DNA of 64,000 bases. Origin: Octadecabacter antarcticus 307. GTDB lineage: Bacteria; Pseudomonadota; Alphaproteobacteria; Rhodobacterales; Rhodobacteraceae. Below are positions 38,332 to 46,904 of this stretch, one piece after another. Under the pieces are notes generated by a model that was not told the origin of the DNA, did no database searches, and was given only the letters and a program-made list of their open reading frames with translations. The position numbers and the translations under genes are program-made. Numbering within the stretch: position 1 is the first letter of the stretch; every line of letters starts with the position of its first letter. The stretch lies in assembly GCF_000155675.2 (NCBI RefSeq), contig NC_020911.1, forward strand, positions 3,772,501-3,836,500, in the 5' to 3' direction.

Positions 38332-38604
38332 CTTGTCTCAACGCGGCTCCGGCGGTGGTATCCGCTCAAGCGACGCCATTGAGCGCAGCCGAGATCCTTT
38401 GAGGACTGTACGGCGTCGTTTCGGGCTCTGGCCCCCAGCGTATCAGGCTTCCATAGCTTGGCATTCTTGCGTGGCGGTATGACAGCACGGGCATTGCGGG
38501 CCGCAATTGCTTCATGACATTTGTGGGGTGACGGGCGTCTTAGAATTGATTCAGTGGATCAATTCAGCCCAGAACGGGCGACGCCCCGGGGCATATGCCC
38601 CATC

Positions 38605-38641
38605 CATTGCCCGGCAATGCATGTTTACATGCACGAGTGGG
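38605..38641 (+). repeat. Hairpin element e5
   Basis: 37 bp. CATTGCCCGGCA, stem ATGCATG with CATGCA, right end GAGTGGG. Removal restores VSADGAYA, the region around a transposase Asp. Confidence 0.85.
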
Positions 38642-38734
38642 CGCTGAAACGCTGCAGATCATCTGATCTGGTGCGATCTGACCGAGAAGGTTGGGCAACA
38701 TGGACGGGTCCCCAATGCTGCTACTGATCATGTC

Positions 38735-38773
38735 CCTCTCGGCAGATTGCTTTGCAATCGCCTGACGGCAATG
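38735..38773 (-). repeat. Hairpin element e6
   Basis: 39 bp. CATTGCCGTCAG, stem GGCGATTGC with GCAATCTGCC, GAGAGG. Removal joins EIRAV to DMISSSIGD in frame. Confidence 0.85.
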
Positions 38774-38809
38774 GACGGCGCGTATCTCCAACGTTTCTTC
38801 ATCAATGCC

Positions 38810-38823
38810 CCTGCCGGGCAAGG
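38810..38823 (-). repeat. Hairpin element e7, 14-bp stub without a hairpin
   Basis: Only CCTTGCCCGGCAGG is present, that is the left end joined to the last bases of the right end. Removing these 14 bases restores RKMHI followed by GIDEET. It is either a deletion derivative or an excision scar. Confidence 0.75.
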
Positions 38824-38862
38824 AATATGCATCTTGCGCCACAGCCGATGTTTCGCGCCGCC

Positions 38863-38902
38863 CTTTGCCCAACAACACATGCTTGCATGTGTGAGTGGAG
38901 GG
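38863..38902 (+). repeat. Hairpin element e8
   Basis: 40 bp. CTTTGCCCAACA, stem ACACATGC with GCATGTGT, right end diverged to GAGTGGAGGG. Removal joins NARK to GGAKHR with one residue missing. Confidence 0.7.
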
Positions 38903-38919
38903 CTTGCGTGCGTTCCACT

Positions 38920-38960
38920 TATTACCCGGCAGGGTTATGCATAGCATGATCCCGAGAGGG
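38920..38960 (+). repeat. Hairpin element e9
   Basis: 41 bp. TATTACCCGGCAG, stem GGGTTATGC with GCATGATCCC, GAGAGGG. Removal restores GEGEWNARK exactly. Confidence 0.85.
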
Positions 38961-38973
38961 CACCTTCGCCCTC

Positions 38974-39014
38974 CACTGCCCGGCAGGCGCATCCGCAGGA
39001 TGCTGCCGAGAGGG
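38974..39014 (+). repeat. Hairpin element e10
   Basis: 41 bp. CACTGCCCGGCAG, stem GGCGCATCC with GGATGCTGCC, GAGAGGG. Here about 22-24 bases of the transposase (VDSTGIK, with a catalytic Asp) are missing at the junction. Confidence 0.85.
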
Positions 39015-39437
39015 GGTAAGGAGATTTAACGGGCCTTTTGAGCCCTGATACGGGATGGCAACCGACAGCGTTTTCTGACGCCGACATAACGTGCTGAAAT
39101 CCGGTGCTACCCAGTCCAGACCAGCCAGCTGCAACAGGCTCTGGACAAAACCAGTTGTCTGGCGAAGCGGCATGCCAAACAGCACCTTCAGCGTCAGACA
39201 AGTCTGAATGGCCGCGTCACTGAATTGCTGTTGCCGACCGCGCTTGCCGCTTGGTGGCGGCGTCCAAATCATCTCCGGATCAAACCAGATCGACAACGAT
39301 CCGCGCCGCTTCAAGCTGTCATTGTAAGACGACCAATTCTTGGTCTTGTACTTCGTAGGGGCCCAACTGCTCATACCTTAAGCTATCACACTGGATTCAT
39401 TCAGTGAATCCCAACAGCCTATTTGTGCAACAAATCC

Positions 39438-39572
39438 AGTCCGAAGCTAAAGATGGACAAAGTCGACTTTTCATTTATCTCACGCATTGTAATAGATAAG
39501 ACGAGCGGCCTGTGTTGGGCGACAATTCAATGCCTTCTTGGATGTAGGCTTTAGTTTTTTATCTTTGGCCAA
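39438..39572. other. Spacer between IS5 and IS1182 elements
   Basis: Nothing recognisable in 135 bases; no gene, hairpin element or inverted repeat. Confidence 0.5.
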
Positions 39573-40134
39573 TTTTGTTGAAAAACACCGTGTTGCTGTC
39601 GCAGAAAGTTGGGCGTCGAACGCGGCGCAAGCGCCTTTCTTGTCAGGCTTTGCGCATTTGCTGCGGTGCAGGAAGGATCTTGGCTAGTTTGCGGAGGTTT
39701 TGGGCGGTTGCGGCGAGTAGAAATTCGTCATTTGCGCCACATGGCCCTCGCAATCGGAGCCTTCCCAACCCGAGGAGGCGTTTAAGGTGGGCGAAGAGCA
39801 TCTCGAGCTTTTTCCTCAGTCGCATTGAAACGGCGTATTGTTTGGTTTTTGCAATGTCGCAGGCGACCTGACGGGCGTCTTCGTGTTCTTCGCGTGTGAT
39901 GGTGCGAGAGCTGGCATTCGGGCAGCAATTGGCTTTGGATGGGCAGGCCTGACAGATCAGCTTAAGCCCACGATATTTTGTCCTGCCCGTACTTGTTGGG
40001 CCTCGACTGGGGTCGGAGTAGTTGCGGCGGAACTGCTTGAGCGACTGACCTTCTGGGCAGATGTACTTGTCGCCCTTCGGGTCCCACTCAAAGTCTTCCC
40101 TGCTCCAGGTGCCATCGGTGCGACTGGCTTTATC

Positions 40135-40171
40135 CCCTCTCGTGCATGCGAACACGCACTGCCGGGCAGTG
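40135..40171 (-). repeat. Hairpin element e11
   Basis: 37 bp. CACTGCCCGGCAG, stem GTGCGTG with CATGCAC, GAGAGGG. Restored junction ATT|GAT in the transposase; 37 bases shift the frame. Confidence 0.88.
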
Positions 40172-40354
40172 AATGACAGGGATGTGCGGCGCGATGCCAC
40201 GATCCACTAACCATCCCAGCATCGGGCCGGACCCGTAAGCGGTATCTGCGATGATGCGTTCAGGATCTAAATCAAACCTATCTTTGACGCGATCCAGCAT
40301 CGTGCGCACGGACCCAACTTCGGCCTGACAGATCGACCGCGTGGCCTCAACATC

Positions 40355-40394
40355 CATTGCCCGGCGGTCGTTTGCGCTGCAAACCATGAGAGGG
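40355..40394 (+). repeat. Hairpin element e12
   Basis: 40 bp. CATTGCCCGGCGG, stem around GTTTGC with GCAAAC, ATGAGAGGG. Restored junction ATC|GAC; 40 bases shift the frame. Confidence 0.88.
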
Positions 40395-40772
40395 GACAAT
40401 CACGGCATTACCCGTGTCGATCAAGTAATTGGTTGAATAGGCAAAGAACGCTGGGCCTTTGCGGGCGGCAGTCCATTGACTGGAAGGATCAGAATGAGAT
40501 GTGAACTTGGGTTCCACCTCGCTGGCTGCGCCGAATGCGGCATCATCCAAAACATCAAGGTATTCTCGAACGGCGCGCGGTGCATCCTCAGGATCGATCG
40601 CGCTGTGATCCCAATCGGCCTTCGGTGTTGAGTTCTGCTTGTTAGCGTCAGCTTCGATCAAACTGGCATCTGCCACAAAGCGCTGACCACTCACCAACCC
40701 CTCCGCCATGCATCGCGCCACAGTCGTTTCAAACAAGTGACGCAGCAGATCGCTGTCGCGGAAACGACCATG

Positions 40773-40811
40773 CACTGCCCGGCAGTGGTTTGCTTGCAAA
40801 CCATGAGAGGG
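40773..40811 (+). repeat. Hairpin element e13 (in-frame copy)
   Basis: 39 bp. CACTGCCCGGCAG, stem TGGTTTGC with GCAAACCA, TGAGAGGG. Being 39 bases and free of stops in the coding direction it adds 13 residues (PSHGLQANHCRAV) to the transposase without a frameshift. Confidence 0.88.
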
Positions 40812-41279
40812 GCGGTTTTTGGAAAAGGTCGAATGATTGGGCACGTTGTCGCTGAGATCCAGTCGACAGAACCAGCGGTAAGCAAGGTTCAGGTGAACGT
40901 CTTCGCAGAGGCGACGCTCAGAACGAATGCCGAGACAATAACCGACCAGCAACATCCGGATCAGAAGTTCGGGATCAATCGAGGGACGGCCGGTGTTGCT
41001 GTAAAATGGCGCCAGATGCTGACGGATGCCAGACAGATCAGCGAAGCGGTCAATGGATCGCAGCAAGTGATCCTGAGGGACGTGATCGTCGATCGAAAAC
41101 TCATAAAACAACGCGCCTGGCGCCTCTTGCTTTGGCCCCAACATCGAAAATACCCCCAGTTTTTAGGAACAATTGAATCAGGGGCCAAGCCTCAAATCAA
41201 CAAGAGTTTTTCAACAGAATAAGCCCTTATTTCATCTTTTTGCGGCGATGAGACATAACTTATGAGGGGACGAAACCAG

Positions 41280-42161
41280 CTATTTTTGAGAGATGTCTAT
41301 GCAGCTCAAATGCTTTTCTAGTGATCTCAATACCTCTGTTGGCTTTTCTTCAACCAAGAAGTGCCCAGCATCAATGGCATGTCCCTCAGCCTTGGGGAAC
41401 CAAGCCTGCCAAGCCATGAGAGGGTCAACGTGATGCGCCACCACGCCTTGGCTCCCCCACAAAACTAGGCAGGGAATGTCGTTTGTTCGTCCCATGTCAG
41501 CGCGGTCATGATCGATATCCGTGCCCGCCCCCTCGAAGTAATCACCACACCAAGCAGCGACGACATCTGGATTTTTCGCAGCCCTTTCGTATTCGGCCAA
41601 AGCAAGTGGATCGAAAGCATCTTTCTTGCCCGACAGCCCCAACAAGGCTGCGTGAAGAAACATGACCGGGTTACTGTTGATCAACGTCTGGGGCATGTAG
41701 CCCGGCTGCGACAGGAACATCCAATGATAATACCGTTTTGCCAGCCAGTCATCCATCGTGCGCCAGACATCCAATGTTGGCAGAATATCCAACAATGCAA
41801 TTGAGCGCACGGCCTCCGGGTAGTCCAGCACCATTCTATGCGCAGACCGCGCGCCACGGTCATGTGCGACGGCATCAAATCGAGCGAACCCGAGATGTTT
41901 CATGAGGTCTACTTGATCGCGCGCCATGGCCCGAAAAGTAAAGTCGCCATCATAAGCAACGGAATCCCCGTAACCGCGAAGATCAGCCATCACGACGCTA
42001 TGAGACTTGGCAAGTTCATCGACTATGACATGCCACATCACATGCGTTTGTGGATACCCATGCAACAGAAGAAGCGGTGGGCCACTACCGCCAATCCTCG
42101 CATGGATTGCAGCCCCCGCGACGTCGACGTCGATTTCTTTAAAGCCCGCAAACACGTTCAT
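41280..42161 (-). CDS. Haloacetate (fluoroacetate) dehalogenase, alpha/beta hydrolase
   Basis: A 293-residue alpha/beta hydrolase with the whole fluoroacetate dehalogenase set: nucleophile Asp and the two Arg in AHDRGARSAHRM, His-Trp in RYYHWMF, the pocket Tyr in CGDYFEGAG, and catalytic His in IDAGHFLVEEKP; the oxyanion loop is LLLHGYPQTHVMW. It would cleave carbon-halogen bonds of small haloacids (EC 3.8.1.3). It is intact inside the IS island and free of hairpin elements, so it looks like maintained cargo. Other epoxide or ester substrates remain possible. Confidence 0.82.
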   Translation of the reverse strand: MNVFAGFKEIDVDVAGAAIHARIGGSGPPLLLLHGYPQTHVMWHVIVDELAKSHSVVMADLRGYGDSVAYDGDFTFRAMARDQVDLMKHLGFARFDAVAHDRGARSAHRMVLDYPEAVRSIALLDILPTLDVWRTMDDWLAKRYYHWMFLSQPGYMPQTLINSNPVMFLHAALLGLSGKKDAFDPLALAEYERAAKNPDVVAAWCGDYFEGAGTDIDHDRADMGRTNDIPCLVLWGSQGVVAHHVDPLMAWQAWFPKAEGHAIDAGHFLVEEKPTEVLRSLEKHLSCIDISQK

Positions 42162-42179
42162 TCCTTCTTCCAGTTATAA

Positions 42180-42547
42180 TATGGTATCAGGTCGTAGAGA
42201 TCGTGAGGAACGAATAATTTTTTCGAATCTCAAGGACGTGTTGTCCACCTGTAGCGAAGGTCCTGTGTGGATGGCTCCTGCATAGCAAGACATATTTGAT
42301 CAGATTTGTGCATTTGTCAGAAGCAGTCATGTGTTCCCGCTGCCCGGCAGTTGATTGCAAGGCAATCAATGAGAGGGGCCTGTTTGCGCGGTTTTTGACC
42401 GCTGGCCCTGATGGATTCCGCAAACCGAGTCCCTATCAGCTTTGCGGGCTATGTCGCCCGGGACCTTCGACGGGGTGTCCTGGTTTTGGCGGCAGACTTA
42501 TGCACCATCATCTCGCGGGTTTTGCTAACTCTTTGTTCTTTCTCCCT
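42180..42547. other. Non-coding end of an IS110 element, with one hairpin element
   Basis: No convincing gene. The stretch lies 3' of an IS110 transposase and upstream of the dehalogenase gene, so part of it is probably the IS110 end (possibly the guide-RNA end) and part the dehalogenase promoter. It contains e14 at 42338-42377. Confidence 0.45.
42338..42377 (+). repeat. Hairpin element e14
   Basis: 40 bp. CGCTGCCCGGCAG, stem TTGATTGC with GCAATCAA, TGAGAGGG. One of the best-preserved copies and the only one clearly outside a transposase reading frame. Confidence 0.88.
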
Positions 42548-43603
42548 TTAGGCCGTGCGCGGTGTATAAGGTTGGTTGCGGGTTAAAACGGCCCAGACAA
42601 TCCTTGCCGTTTTATTGGCCATAGCGACTGTTGCGACGCGCGCAGGTTTTCGTTCCAGCAGCGATATCAGCCATTTGCTGGCGCGCTCCGGGTGCGACTT
42701 GGTCTGTCGGACGAGCGACGTCATGCCAACGACCAACAATGATCTTAAGTATTGATCACCCATTTTTGTAATGCGCCCCAGTTTCTCTTTCCCGCCGCTG
42801 GACTTGTTTGCGGGCGTCAAACCCAGCCATGCTGCAAGCTCGCGGCCATTGCGGAACTGATGACCATCACCAATGCTGGCGATGATTGCCGAGGCTGTCA
42901 CCACGCCAACGCCCGGTATGGTGCGCAATAAACGGACACGTGCATCTTCCTTGGCGACCAGCTTGAGCCGATCTTCATACCATCGGACCCGAGCGTGGAG
43001 TGCCATAAGATGTTCGCTAAGATTATGGATCACCTCATTGGCAATCTCGGGCAGATCTAGCACTTCGCCTACTAAAATATCCTCTGCAAATCCGATGACC
43101 CGCGCGAGGCCCTTCGCGATGTAAACGCCGAACTCAGCGACCAGGCCACGCAAGCCATTGATCAACTGGGTGCGTTGTCGGACAAGCAGAGCCCGTGCGC
43201 GATGGAGCGACAGCAGAGCTTGTTGCTCAACGGTTTTTATTGCAACAAACCGCCCTCTCGGTGAATGCAAGCTTCACCTGCCGGCAATGATCGTCGGACG
43301 GGTCACCGCTTCACAAATCGCCTCCGCATCGATCGCATCAGACTTGCCGCGCTTAACGTATGGCTTGACATATATCGGCGGGATCAGCCGAACATCATGG
43401 CCCAACGCCGTGAGTTCCCGGGCCCAATGATGCGCGCTGCTGCAGGCTTCCATACCAATCAGGCAGGGCTCAATCTTGGAGAAGAACGGCAACAGCTGTG
43501 CCTGTCTCAAAGGCCTGTTGAAGGCGACCTCTTCGTCTTCTGTGATCCCGTGAACTTGAAAAACGTTTTTGGCCAGGTCGAGGCCGATTGTTGTAACTTG
43601 CAT
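42548..43603 (-). pseudogene. IS110-family transposase broken by hairpin element e15
   Basis: N-terminal part MQVTTIGLDLAKNVFQVHG (DEDD-domain start), GMEACSSAHHWARELTALGHDV and KSDAIDAEAICEAVTRPT; C-terminal part RFVAIKTVEQQALLSLHRARALL, LLRTIPGVGVVTASAIIASIGDG, ELAAWLGLTPANKSSGGKEKLG and ANKTARIVWAVLTR. Skipping e15 joins AVTRPTM to RFVAIKTV. Everything else looks intact, so the 36-base insertion is the only visible lesion. Confidence 0.9.
43254..43289 (-). repeat. Hairpin element e15
   Basis: 36 bp. CATTGCCGGCAG (one C short), stem GGTGAAGC with GCATTCACC, GAGAGG. The only visible lesion of the IS110 transposase around it. Confidence 0.85.
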
Positions 43604-43913
43604 GGGGTGGCTCCTCTCATTTGCCGTTTGTGACATCTGCAGTATGACGCATTGCGACGTCGGTTGGAGCAGAAGCCATCCACCCCATCAACTTCCCGCC
43701 CTTCATCTCGAAATGCGAGCAATGCAGCATTTGTCACTTCCGGCCCAAAACGGTCGCTCATCTTCTTTGCTCAAGAATTGCTATCTCAACAATACCTTCA
43801 ATGCTAGATGTTGGACTCGTAGCTTTGAAGTCTAGCAAATGGCATTAATCGATAGTTTTTGGATCGCCACATGCCCGTGGCACCCGGCACGCGTAAACGG
43901 AGACTTATTCTTG
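43604..43913. other. IS110 left flank and kynA upstream region
   Basis: About 310 bases without a recognisable gene. The part next to 43604 is the IS110 leader; a Shine-Dalgarno-like CGGAGA lies before the dioxygenase ATG. No clear promoter, inverted repeat or hairpin element. Confidence 0.4.
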
Positions 43914-44741
43914 ATGGCTTATGACCCCGAAGACGATGGCGCCAAAATGTCTTTTGCCAAAAGCATGAGCTACGCCGACTACCTGTCGCTTGATCCGATA
44001 CTTGGATCGCAGAACCTGCAATCGGACGCTCATGATGAAATGCTGTTCATTATCCAACACCAAACATCAGAACTGTGGATGCGGTTGGTGTTGCATGAGC
44101 TTACGACTGCGCGCTTTAAACTTGCACAAGGCGATTTTCCACCCGTCTTTAAGATGCTCACTCGGGTCGCGCGGATTTTTGAGCAACTCAACAATGCGTG
44201 GGATGTGTTGCGTACCATGACGCCCAGCGAATACTCAGCTTTTCGCGATGATTTGGGCACGTCGTCCGGATTTCAGTCACATCAATATCGATTGATCGAG
44301 TTTATCCTCGGCAATCGCAACCGTTCCATGATGAAGGTCCATGAGCATCGACCAGAGCTGCATCACATGTTGGGCCAAGAACTCGAAGAAAAGTCATTGT
44401 ATCATGTGGCGTTGGACAATCTAGCGCGGGAACTTGGCCTAACCTTTCCACCTGAGGCCTATTGCATGGACCAGCCACACCTTGCTTGCAAAGAAGTGAT
44501 GGACGCATGGACCCAAGTCTATCGAGATCCGGGGGCGCATTGGACGCTGTATGAGCTGGCGGAGAAGCTTGTCGATCTAGAAGACTATTTTCGCCGCTGG
44601 CGCTTTAATCACGTCACAACCGTCGAACGAATTATTGGCTTCAAGCGCGGCACAGGTGGCACCTCTGGGGTCAAATATCTGCGTAAGATGCTTGAAGTCG
44701 AACTTTTCCCAGAACTCTGGAATATGCGTGGTCAGTTGTGA
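43914..44741 (+). CDS. kynA: Tryptophan 2,3-dioxygenase
   Basis: A 275-residue heme dioxygenase that opens the indole ring of Trp to N-formylkynurenine. Heme/substrate motifs: MSYADYLSLDPIL, HDEMLFIIQHQTSELWMRLVLHEL, TSSGFQSHQYRLIEFILGN, and the C-terminal WRFNHVTTVERIIGFKRGTGGTSGVKYLRKML with the proximal His. Start MAYDPED at 43914 after CGGAGA; the upstream part of the open frame is not family-like. No kynU or kynB follows, which is unusual for kynurenine operons. Intact and without hairpin elements. Confidence 0.95.
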   Translation: MAYDPEDDGAKMSFAKSMSYADYLSLDPILGSQNLQSDAHDEMLFIIQHQTSELWMRLVLHELTTARFKLAQGDFPPVFKMLTRVARIFEQLNNAWDVLRTMTPSEYSAFRDDLGTSSGFQSHQYRLIEFILGNRNRSMMKVHEHRPELHHMLGQELEEKSLYHVALDNLARELGLTFPPEAYCMDQPHLACKEVMDAWTQVYRDPGAHWTLYELAEKLVDLEDYFRRWRFNHVTTVERIIGFKRGTGGTSGVKYLRKMLEVELFPELWNMRGQL

Positions 44742-44831
44742 AAGCCGCTGCCAATACGATCCGCAACAGTTGGTGATCATTCAGCCCGAACCAACCAAAT
44801 CACACCAAAAAGGCCGACTTGGGTTCAAAAA

Positions 44832-45024
44832 TTGGTTTTGGGCTACTTTGCTGCTTCAACGCCACCATCCCCGTATCTCGCGACTGACTTCAAGGTCCGC
44901 TTCCTTTCGCCAAAAGCGCCTTCTCGTCATCTTGGTGCACCGACTCGGGTGGAGTGGCGCCCCCACTCACATAGGCGCACCTTTGCGACAGTGGCGATGG
45001 AAGCAGGTGTTCTTGAGAAAATCG
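44832..45024 (+). pseudogene. Tyrosine recombinase (integrase) C-terminal stub
   Basis: The text VEWRPHSHRRTFATVAMEAGVLEKI holds the HxxR motif of phage-type integrases. It breaks off at 45024 exactly where GTAAGC, the typical IS66 terminus, begins. The catalytic Tyr is lost. It may be a relic of the integrase that brought the island. Confidence 0.65.
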
Positions 45025-45566
45025 GTAAGCGGTACTTCACTTTCCAAAGTTCCACGGCAGTAGCTGCGCGATGTCCTTCTGCTTATGGCCTCGTGCAATG
45101 GCTGTAAGTACGCCAGTCAAATAAGCATGTGGCTCGACCTTGTTGAGCTTACAAGTCTCGATAATGGAAGCGAGCATAGCCCAGTTTTGTGCGCCCGCAT
45201 CATGGCCCGCGAAGATCGCGTTTTACGGTTCAGTGCGATGGGGCGCATGCAACGTTCTACCATGTTGTTGTCAATCTCGATGCGGCCATCGATCAGGAAT
45301 AGGGTTAATCCGTCCCAGTATTTGGCAATGTACTTGAGAGCCAACCCTGTTGGGGATTTAGCGGAGACCTGTGCTCGGCTGTAGGTCAGCCAGTGTTCAA
45401 ATGCGTGCATGCGTGGCAAGGTTTTTTCTTGGCGAATGGCGCGGCGTTCGTCTACGGACAGGCCCTTGATCTGCGCTTCAATCCGGTAGAAGGCTTTGAT
45501 CTGCTTGATGTCTTCCTCAGCGATTGGGGCTACATTGTTGACGGTAAGCCCGAACAGCTTGCGTCC

Positions 45567-45604
45567 TACTGCCCAGCAGTCGAAACGTAGTTTCGATGAG
45601 AGGG
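45567..45604 (+). repeat. Hairpin element e16
   Basis: 38 bp. TACTGCCCAGCAG, stem TCGAAAC with GTTTCGA, TGAGAGGG. Sits in the IS66 transposase; its removal repairs the frame. Confidence 0.88.
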
Positions 45605-46039
45605 GGCATGTGCCCAGCAATAGGCCAGCTCTATGGGAGTGTTATCACGCCCATTTTTGACACGGTTATACCCTGTGTAGCCGTCCATTTGCAGCACACC
45701 GCCAAAACCCTGCAATATCTCGACCGCATGCTTGCCCGCACGACTTGGTGCATAAGTGAAGGCAACACCTGGTGGCGCTGACCCACCCCACGGTCTGTCG
45801 TCTCCGGCTAATGCCCAGAGGTAACCCGTTTTTGTCTTTCCGCGCCCCGGATCGAGAACTGGGGCGGTTGTTTCGTCCATGAATAGTTTGGTCGATCTTT
45901 TTAAGTCGGCCTTCAAACAATCATAAACTGGCGTCAGCTAATGGGCGACGCGGCCCAACCATTTTGCCAGTGTTGATCTGTCCAGATGCACACCTTGACG
46001 AGCAAAGATGCCTGCCTGTCGAAACAACGGTAAATGGTC

Positions 46040-46080
46040 CACTGCCCGGCAGGGTATTGCACAGCAATGTCCCGAGAGGG
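46040..46080 (+). repeat. Hairpin element e17
   Basis: 41 bp. CACTGCCCGGCAG, stem GGGTATTGC with GCAATGTCCC, GAGAGGG. Sits in the IS66 transposase; its removal repairs the frame. Confidence 0.88.
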
Positions 46081-46488
46081 GGCGTGCTTGTTAATCACAA
46101 TCGTTGCCAAGGTAGCTTCGGTTGGCATGCCACCTTCAATCAGGTGTGGCTTTGCAGGCGCTTGGATAATGCCGTTCTCACATGCGCGACACGCATACTT
46201 TGGGCGACGTGTGACCAGCACACGAAACTGGGATGGCACGATGTCCAAACGCTCTGAGACATCTTTGCCAATAATGTGGCGTTCGCAGCCGCAGTCACAG
46301 ATGATGTTGTCCGGTGCAATAACCTCTTCGACGCGCGGTAGATGTGGGGGCAATAATCCTCGATTGGTGCGGCGTGGTTTGGGCTTTGCCCGAGAGCTGA
46401 CATCCTGTTCGTCTTCGGAATGGATAGCAGCTATTGCGGTCTCAATATCTTGCAGCGCCAGTTCGTATTGGTCTGTGGAAACTTTCTC

Positions 46489-46511
46489 TGACTTTGATGT
46501 CTGACGTCAGC
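46489..46511 (-). repeat. 23-bp insertion in IS66 TnpC
   Basis: Removing these bases restores FG.RS-EKVSTDQYELAL. The insert contains the palindrome TGACGTCA but lacks the left and right ends of the hairpin family, so it is a different event. Confidence 0.5.
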
Positions 46512-46695
46512 GCTTCTGGGTCCAAATAGGCATATTTGATAAGAGAGTGTTGTTGGCTCATCGTAACCACTGAGGAGTGGGACATGAGACAGAGTTGGAG
46601 TGATCAGAAAAGGCCCCAGTGGGGCGTTTTCCCCGAATAACGGAACACGCAAAAGCCCTGGCGGATCGATCGTCAAAGACTTCAAGCGTGCGGCC

Positions 46696-46734
46696 GTTGC
46701 CCGGCAGACTTTTGCCTAGCAAACGCCGAGAGGG
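46696..46734 (+). repeat. Hairpin element e18
   Basis: 39 bp. GTTGCCCGGCAG, weak stem with GCAAACGCC, GAGAGGG. Lies at the 5' end of the element A transposase; the sequence before it is not recognisable, so restoration could not be tested. Confidence 0.75.
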
Positions 46735-46866
46735 GCCCGTCTGACGCTGGCCAAGCTCGGCATTCCACGCACCACATTCTACCGTTGGTATGACCGATAT
46801 CTGCAACGTGGCGAAGCTGGCTTGCAGGATCAATCACCAAAGCCAAAACACGTCTGGAACCGCATT

Positions 46867-46904
46867 CATTGCCTGGCAGTTGATACGCAGTATCAATGAG
46901 AGGT
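46867..46904 (+). repeat. Hairpin element e19
   Basis: 38 bp. CATTGCCTGGCAG, stem TTGATAC with GTATCAA, right end GAGAGGT. Removal joins WNRI to ADEVRRK. Confidence 0.87.

Larger units (their letters stand above)
38153..39374 (-). pseudogene. IS5-family transposase, disrupted by hairpin elements e4-e10
   Basis: The first 110 residues are intact (KYKTKNWSSYNDSLKRRGS; FDPEMIWTPPPSGKRGRQQQ; MPLRQTTGFVQSLLQLAGLDW). After e10 the text is broken, but skipping each hairpin copy gives VEGEGEWNARK, GGAKHRLWRKMHIGIDEETLEIRAV, IGDPSMLPNLLGQIAPDQMICSVSADGAYA, and near the end GYHRRSRVETRMHCMKLLGQSLAARDFDRQVAE. The region between e4 and e5 has further decay. The segment with the first catalytic Asp (LLVDSTG) was lost at e10. 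Not functional. Confidence 0.85.
38099..39437 (-). mobile_element. IS5-family element riddled by seven hairpin insertions
   Basis: Terminal inverted repeats: GGCTTTGTTGCACAAA at 38099-38114 and the matching TTTGTGCAACAAATCC at 39422-39437. About 1.34 kb now. Subtracting the seven hairpin copies, about 245 bases in all, leaves close to the 1.1 kb usual for this IS group. It has inserted into the IS110 fragment. Confidence 0.85.
39643..41144 (-). pseudogene. IS1182-family DDE transposase, broken by e11 and e12, enlarged by e13
   Basis: N-terminal half MLGPKQEAPGALFYEFSIDDH, GRPSIDPELLIRMLLVGYCLG, SERRLCEDVHLNLAYRWFC, then SGQRFVADASLIEADAN; C-terminal half RFDLDPERIIADTAYGSG, DGTWSREDFEWDPKGDKYICPEG, CQACPSKANCC and RLRLRGPCGANDEFLLAATAQNLRKLAKIL. 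Removing e13 restores FSKNR-HGRFRDSD, removing e12 restores DTGNAVIV-DVEATRS, removing e11 restores APHIPVI-DKASRTDG. Apart from the three insertions the gene looks nearly undamaged, so these insertions may be what inactivated it. Confidence 0.9.
39573..41219 (-). mobile_element. IS1182-family element with three hairpin insertions
   Basis: Imperfect terminal inverted repeats (TTTTGTTGAAAAACACC at 39573 and, on the other strand, TTCTGTTGAAAAACTC ending at 41219) enclose one transposase gene. Confidence 0.8.
45025..46539 (-). mobile_element. IS66-family element, truncated
   Basis: One end starts with GTAAGC at 45025; the other end is cut by the IS3 element starting at 46540. Only the TnpC transposase remains; no tnpA or tnpB. 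Confidence 0.75.
45037..46539 (-). pseudogene. IS66 transposase TnpC, multiply broken
   Basis: Readable parts: SEKVSTDQYELALQDIETAIAA, CDCGCERHIIGKDVSERLDIVP, TRRPKYACRACENGIIQAPAKP, FMDETTAPVLDPGRGKTKTGYLWALAGDD, DGRIEIDNNMVERCMRPIALNRK and the end LLPWNFGK. Damage: a 23-base insertion at 46489-46511, e17, a nonsense codon (VAH-stop-LTPVYD), e16, and a one-base deletion after NRK near 45220. Removing e17 joins INKHA to DHLPLFRQAGIF, removing e16 joins CWAHA to GRKLFGLTVN. Confidence 0.88.

Noticed and set aside
41395..41420. CCATGAGAGGG in the dehalogenase gene
   Set aside because: It encodes expected residues (DPLMAWQAW) and lacks the left end; not an insertion.
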